The notes below the pieces were generated by a model. The model searched no databases, had not been told where the DNA came from, and saw only the letters and a list, made by a program, of their open reading frames with translations. A stretch of 7,127 nucleotides of DNA. Origin: Anaerolineales bacterium. Its GTDB lineage: Bacteria > Chloroflexota > Anaerolineae > Anaerolineales > E44-bin32. Of this stretch, positions 5,680 through 7,127 are shown one piece after another. Location of the stretch: positions 1 through 7,127 of the forward strand of contig DAOWMX010000114.1 in assembly GCA_030642885.1 (NCBI GenBank), given 5' to 3'. Numbering within the stretch: position 1 is the stretch's first letter; each line of letters starts with the position of its first letter. The translations under genes were made by a program, and so were the position numbers.

Positions 5680-5685
5680 TATACT
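5680..5685 (+). promoter_or_regulatory. Possible -10 element upstream of the CGGC-domain gene
   Basis: TATACT at 5680-5685 resembles a sigma-70-type -10 box, 50 nt before the ATG at 5735 in a 142-nt gap. The nearest -35-like element (TTACAT, 5653-5658) is 21 nt away, too far for a normal promoter. This is therefore a weak candidate, suggested mostly by the length of the gap. Confidence 0.22.
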
Positions 5686-5734
5686 GCTGATAAATGAGGG
5701 GACGAGGCGTTAATCCTCAATAAGGGAGAAGCTC

Positions 5735-6181
5735 ATGACTTCGAAAACAAATATCGGCATCATTATCTGCGATCGATACCGTCGATGTGCGGGGGGAAAA
5801 TGTCTTCGTTCAATGAAGAAAAGGGAAGGCGCATTCAGCATCTACGCAGAGGCTGAAATCGAATTGGTTGGATACACCACTTGTGACGGTTGCCCTGGTG
5901 GCAATATTGAATATGCCGGGGAAGAAATGGTTAAGAACGGAGCACAGGTGATCCACCTGGCGACGGGCATGATCGTTGGTTACCCGCCATGCCCATATAT
6001 AGAAACTTTCAAGTCCTTTCTTAAGCATAGATACGGTGTCGATGTCGTTGTGGGCACGCACCCCATTCCGGAAAAGTATCTTGAGATGCATACGCTTCTA
6101 GGCACCTGGGATGATGCATCGTGGAAACCGCTTCTTGACCCAACGATGACGGATGAGACCATTCGAAAGGCATATAACTAG
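5735..6181 (+). CDS. CGGC-domain protein with CDGC variant motif
   Basis: This 148-residue protein shows the outline of the CGGC domain: an N-terminal strand IGIIICDRYRRC with C12, C18 and C23, then VGYTTCDGCPGGN (45-57) where the name-giving CGGC is CDGC (C50, C53). It continues with a helix EYAGEEMVKNGAQVIHLATGM, C86 in PPCPYIE, and the terminal VVGTHP strand (106-110). Domains of this kind are proposed to bind metal or Fe-S through these cysteines; no catalytic role is established that I know of. About 38 residues follow the domain and end in an acidic helix. AAGGGAGAAG directly upstream is a good ribosome site for the ATG at 5735. It follows the radical SAM gene by 142 nt, and its cysteine content fits the metal theme of the locus. 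Confidence 0.82.
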   Translation: MTSKTNIGIIICDRYRRCAGGKCLRSMKKREGAFSIYAEAEIELVGYTTCDGCPGGNIEYAGEEMVKNGAQVIHLATGMIVGYPPCPYIETFKSFLKHRYGVDVVVGTHPIPEKYLEMHTLLGTWDDASWKPLLDPTMTDETIRKAYN

Positions 6182-6208
6182 TTAGACCCATATCTGTTCA
6201 AAATTACT

Positions 6209-6931
6209 ATGAAGATCATTGTATTGACCGATATCCACGCAAACCTTCCAGCTATTGAAGCGGTTATCAAGGATATTCGCTCGGAGGGTTACGACGCGAT
6301 ATTTCATATGGGTGATGTTATCGGCATCGGTCCCTATCCTGCTGAATGTATGGATCTATTGTTAAACCTTGATAAGATCAAATTTATTATGGGCAATCAT
6401 GATTATTTGTATATTCATGGCTTGCCACAACCGCGACCTGAATGGATGAGTGAAGGAGAACTAAATCATCAACGCTGGACTCATTCACAATTAGGGTCTG
6501 ATTATCGTGAAGTCATCGCCAATTGGCCCTTTATCATCGAGGAAGAATACGCGGCTTTCCATGTGTCTTTCATGCATTATGGTTTAGGAGAAGGTGACCA
6601 ATCATTCAAAGCATTCGCATTGAACCCTTCGCCAAGAGATCTTGATGAGATGTTCGTGTCGATTGACGCTGATTTAATATTTTTCGGCCACGATCATTTG
6701 TCTTCTGATACCCTGGGTAATTCACGGTATATCAATCCGGGATCACTGGGGTGTCAGAAGATACCCGAAGCGCCTTATTGCATTGTCGAATTTCGTGAGG
6801 GCGATTTCAAGATTCGTCACTGTCGTTCTCAATATGATGACAAGGAACTTTATAAAGCTTTCGAAGCTCGTAATGTGCCTGAGAGAGAGTTTATATATGA
6901 TGCCTTCTTTGGTGGTCGTTTCCCTCCATAA
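6209..6931 (+). CDS. Calcineurin-like metallophosphoesterase (YfcE/MJ0936-type)
   Basis: This 240-residue dinuclear-metal phosphoesterase shows all main motifs in order: TDIHAN with D8 and H10, MGDVIGIGPYP with D36, GNHD with N63 and H64, MHYG with H123, and GHDH at 160-163 with H161 and H163. NPGSLG (176-181) is the typical C-terminal signature. The probable activity is hydrolysis of phosphodiester or phosphomonoester bonds using Mn, Fe or Ni ions; the substrate is unknown. There is no clear Shine-Dalgarno before the ATG at 6209, which lies 27 nt after the CGGC stop, but the N terminus starts exactly where the family does. Base composition shifts here: 6361-6420 has 16 G/C of 60, against 36 of 60 in 1261-1320. 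That suggests a separate origin from the cofactor genes. Its placement may be incidental. Confidence 0.92.
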   Translation: MKIIVLTDIHANLPAIEAVIKDIRSEGYDAIFHMGDVIGIGPYPAECMDLLLNLDKIKFIMGNHDYLYIHGLPQPRPEWMSEGELNHQRWTHSQLGSDYREVIANWPFIIEEEYAAFHVSFMHYGLGEGDQSFKAFALNPSPRDLDEMFVSIDADLIFFGHDHLSSDTLGNSRYINPGSLGCQKIPEAPYCIVEFREGDFKIRHCRSQYDDKELYKAFEARNVPEREFIYDAFFGGRFPP

Positions 6932-7127
6932 TTGAATGTATTACGTCTTACACCTTTACGTAGCGGACCCTAGTTTCTGGCGAGTTGGCGCAAGACTTGA
7001 TGAATAAAACTAAACCTCCCGCAGGTTCAAAACCTGCGGGAGGTTAGAGATGCTCAAAAGTCGTTTCCTCCGTCATCACTGGGGGAGAAGTATCAACTCA
7101 CCAGACATATTTATCATCTCTATGCGA
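6932..7127. other. Right-edge stretch with no supported gene
   Basis: Apart from the hairpin at 7013-7045 I see no gene here. On the minus strand one frame is open from the window edge to a TGA at 7076-7078, about 16 residues. With the terminator-like hairpin just beyond it, this could be the end of a convergent gene, but it is far too short to support. Confidence 0.4.
7013..7045. terminator. Perfect 15-bp stem hairpin, probable intrinsic terminator read from the minus strand
   Basis: The left arm at 7013-7027 and right arm at 7031-7045 are exact reverse complements around a CAA loop. On the minus strand the stem is followed by TAGTTTTATT, a T-rich tail fitting an intrinsic terminator for a gene entering from the right edge. 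On the plus strand the stem is followed by AGAGATGC with no T-run, so it is a poor terminator for the phosphoesterase gene, though it may still stop or protect that transcript. It could also be a dispersed repeat copy. Confidence 0.55.

Noticed and set aside
1..7127. CRISPR arrays, tRNA or rRNA genes, insertion sequences.
   Set aside because: No regularly spaced repeats, cloverleaf-like segments, rRNA-like sequence or transposase motifs were seen on either strand.

Overview
The window is about 7.1 kb of bacterial-looking DNA in which every supported gene lies on the + strand. It reads as a metallocofactor and nickel/iron-sulfur maturation island from an anaerobe. The density of ferredoxin-type cysteine motifs, a CooC-like ATPase, a CooT-type nickel protein and a radical SAM enzyme point to an anaerobic, probably CO- or C1-metabolising lineage. 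I cannot assign a phylum from sequence alone; an anaerobic Chloroflexota-like bacterium is a weak guess. No CO dehydrogenase, hydrogenase or nitrogenase structural gene is present in the window.

Region 1 (1-2668) is a tightly packed operon. It starts with the 3' end of what looks like a NifX/NifB-type cofactor protein. Two paralogous MinD/Mrp-type P-loop ATPases follow, each with an inserted two-cluster ferredoxin domain, then a stand-alone MIP18/DUF59-like protein and a complete NifX-type protein. The first three junctions are 4-nt ATGA overlaps and the last gap is 2 nt, so translation is probably coupled.

Region 2 (2738-4448) begins with a small six-cysteine zinc-ribbon-like protein with a Gly/Arg/Gln-rich head. 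It continues with a CooC-like ATPase (preferred start 3076), a CooT-family protein, and a 75-residue helical protein ending in five native histidines. The last two overlap by ATGA. This group looks like a nickel-delivery module. The CooC-like protein appears to lack the second cysteine of the CxC motif I remember for classical CooC.

Region 3 (4449-6931) is looser. A perfect 11-bp stem hairpin lies at 4534-4558. It is followed by a radical SAM protein with a probable C-terminal winged-helix domain, a CGGC-domain protein with a CDGC variant of the motif, and a calcineurin-like phosphoesterase of visibly lower GC. The right edge (6932-7127) carries a perfect 15-bp stem hairpin with a T-rich tail on the minus strand and no supported gene.

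Working model (inference): the tandem Fe-S ATPases, the MIP18-like protein and the NifX-type proteins form a carrier or scaffold system for an Fe-S or heterometal cofactor. The CooC-like/CooT/His5 group supplies nickel or drives its insertion. The actual client enzyme is outside the window and unknown.
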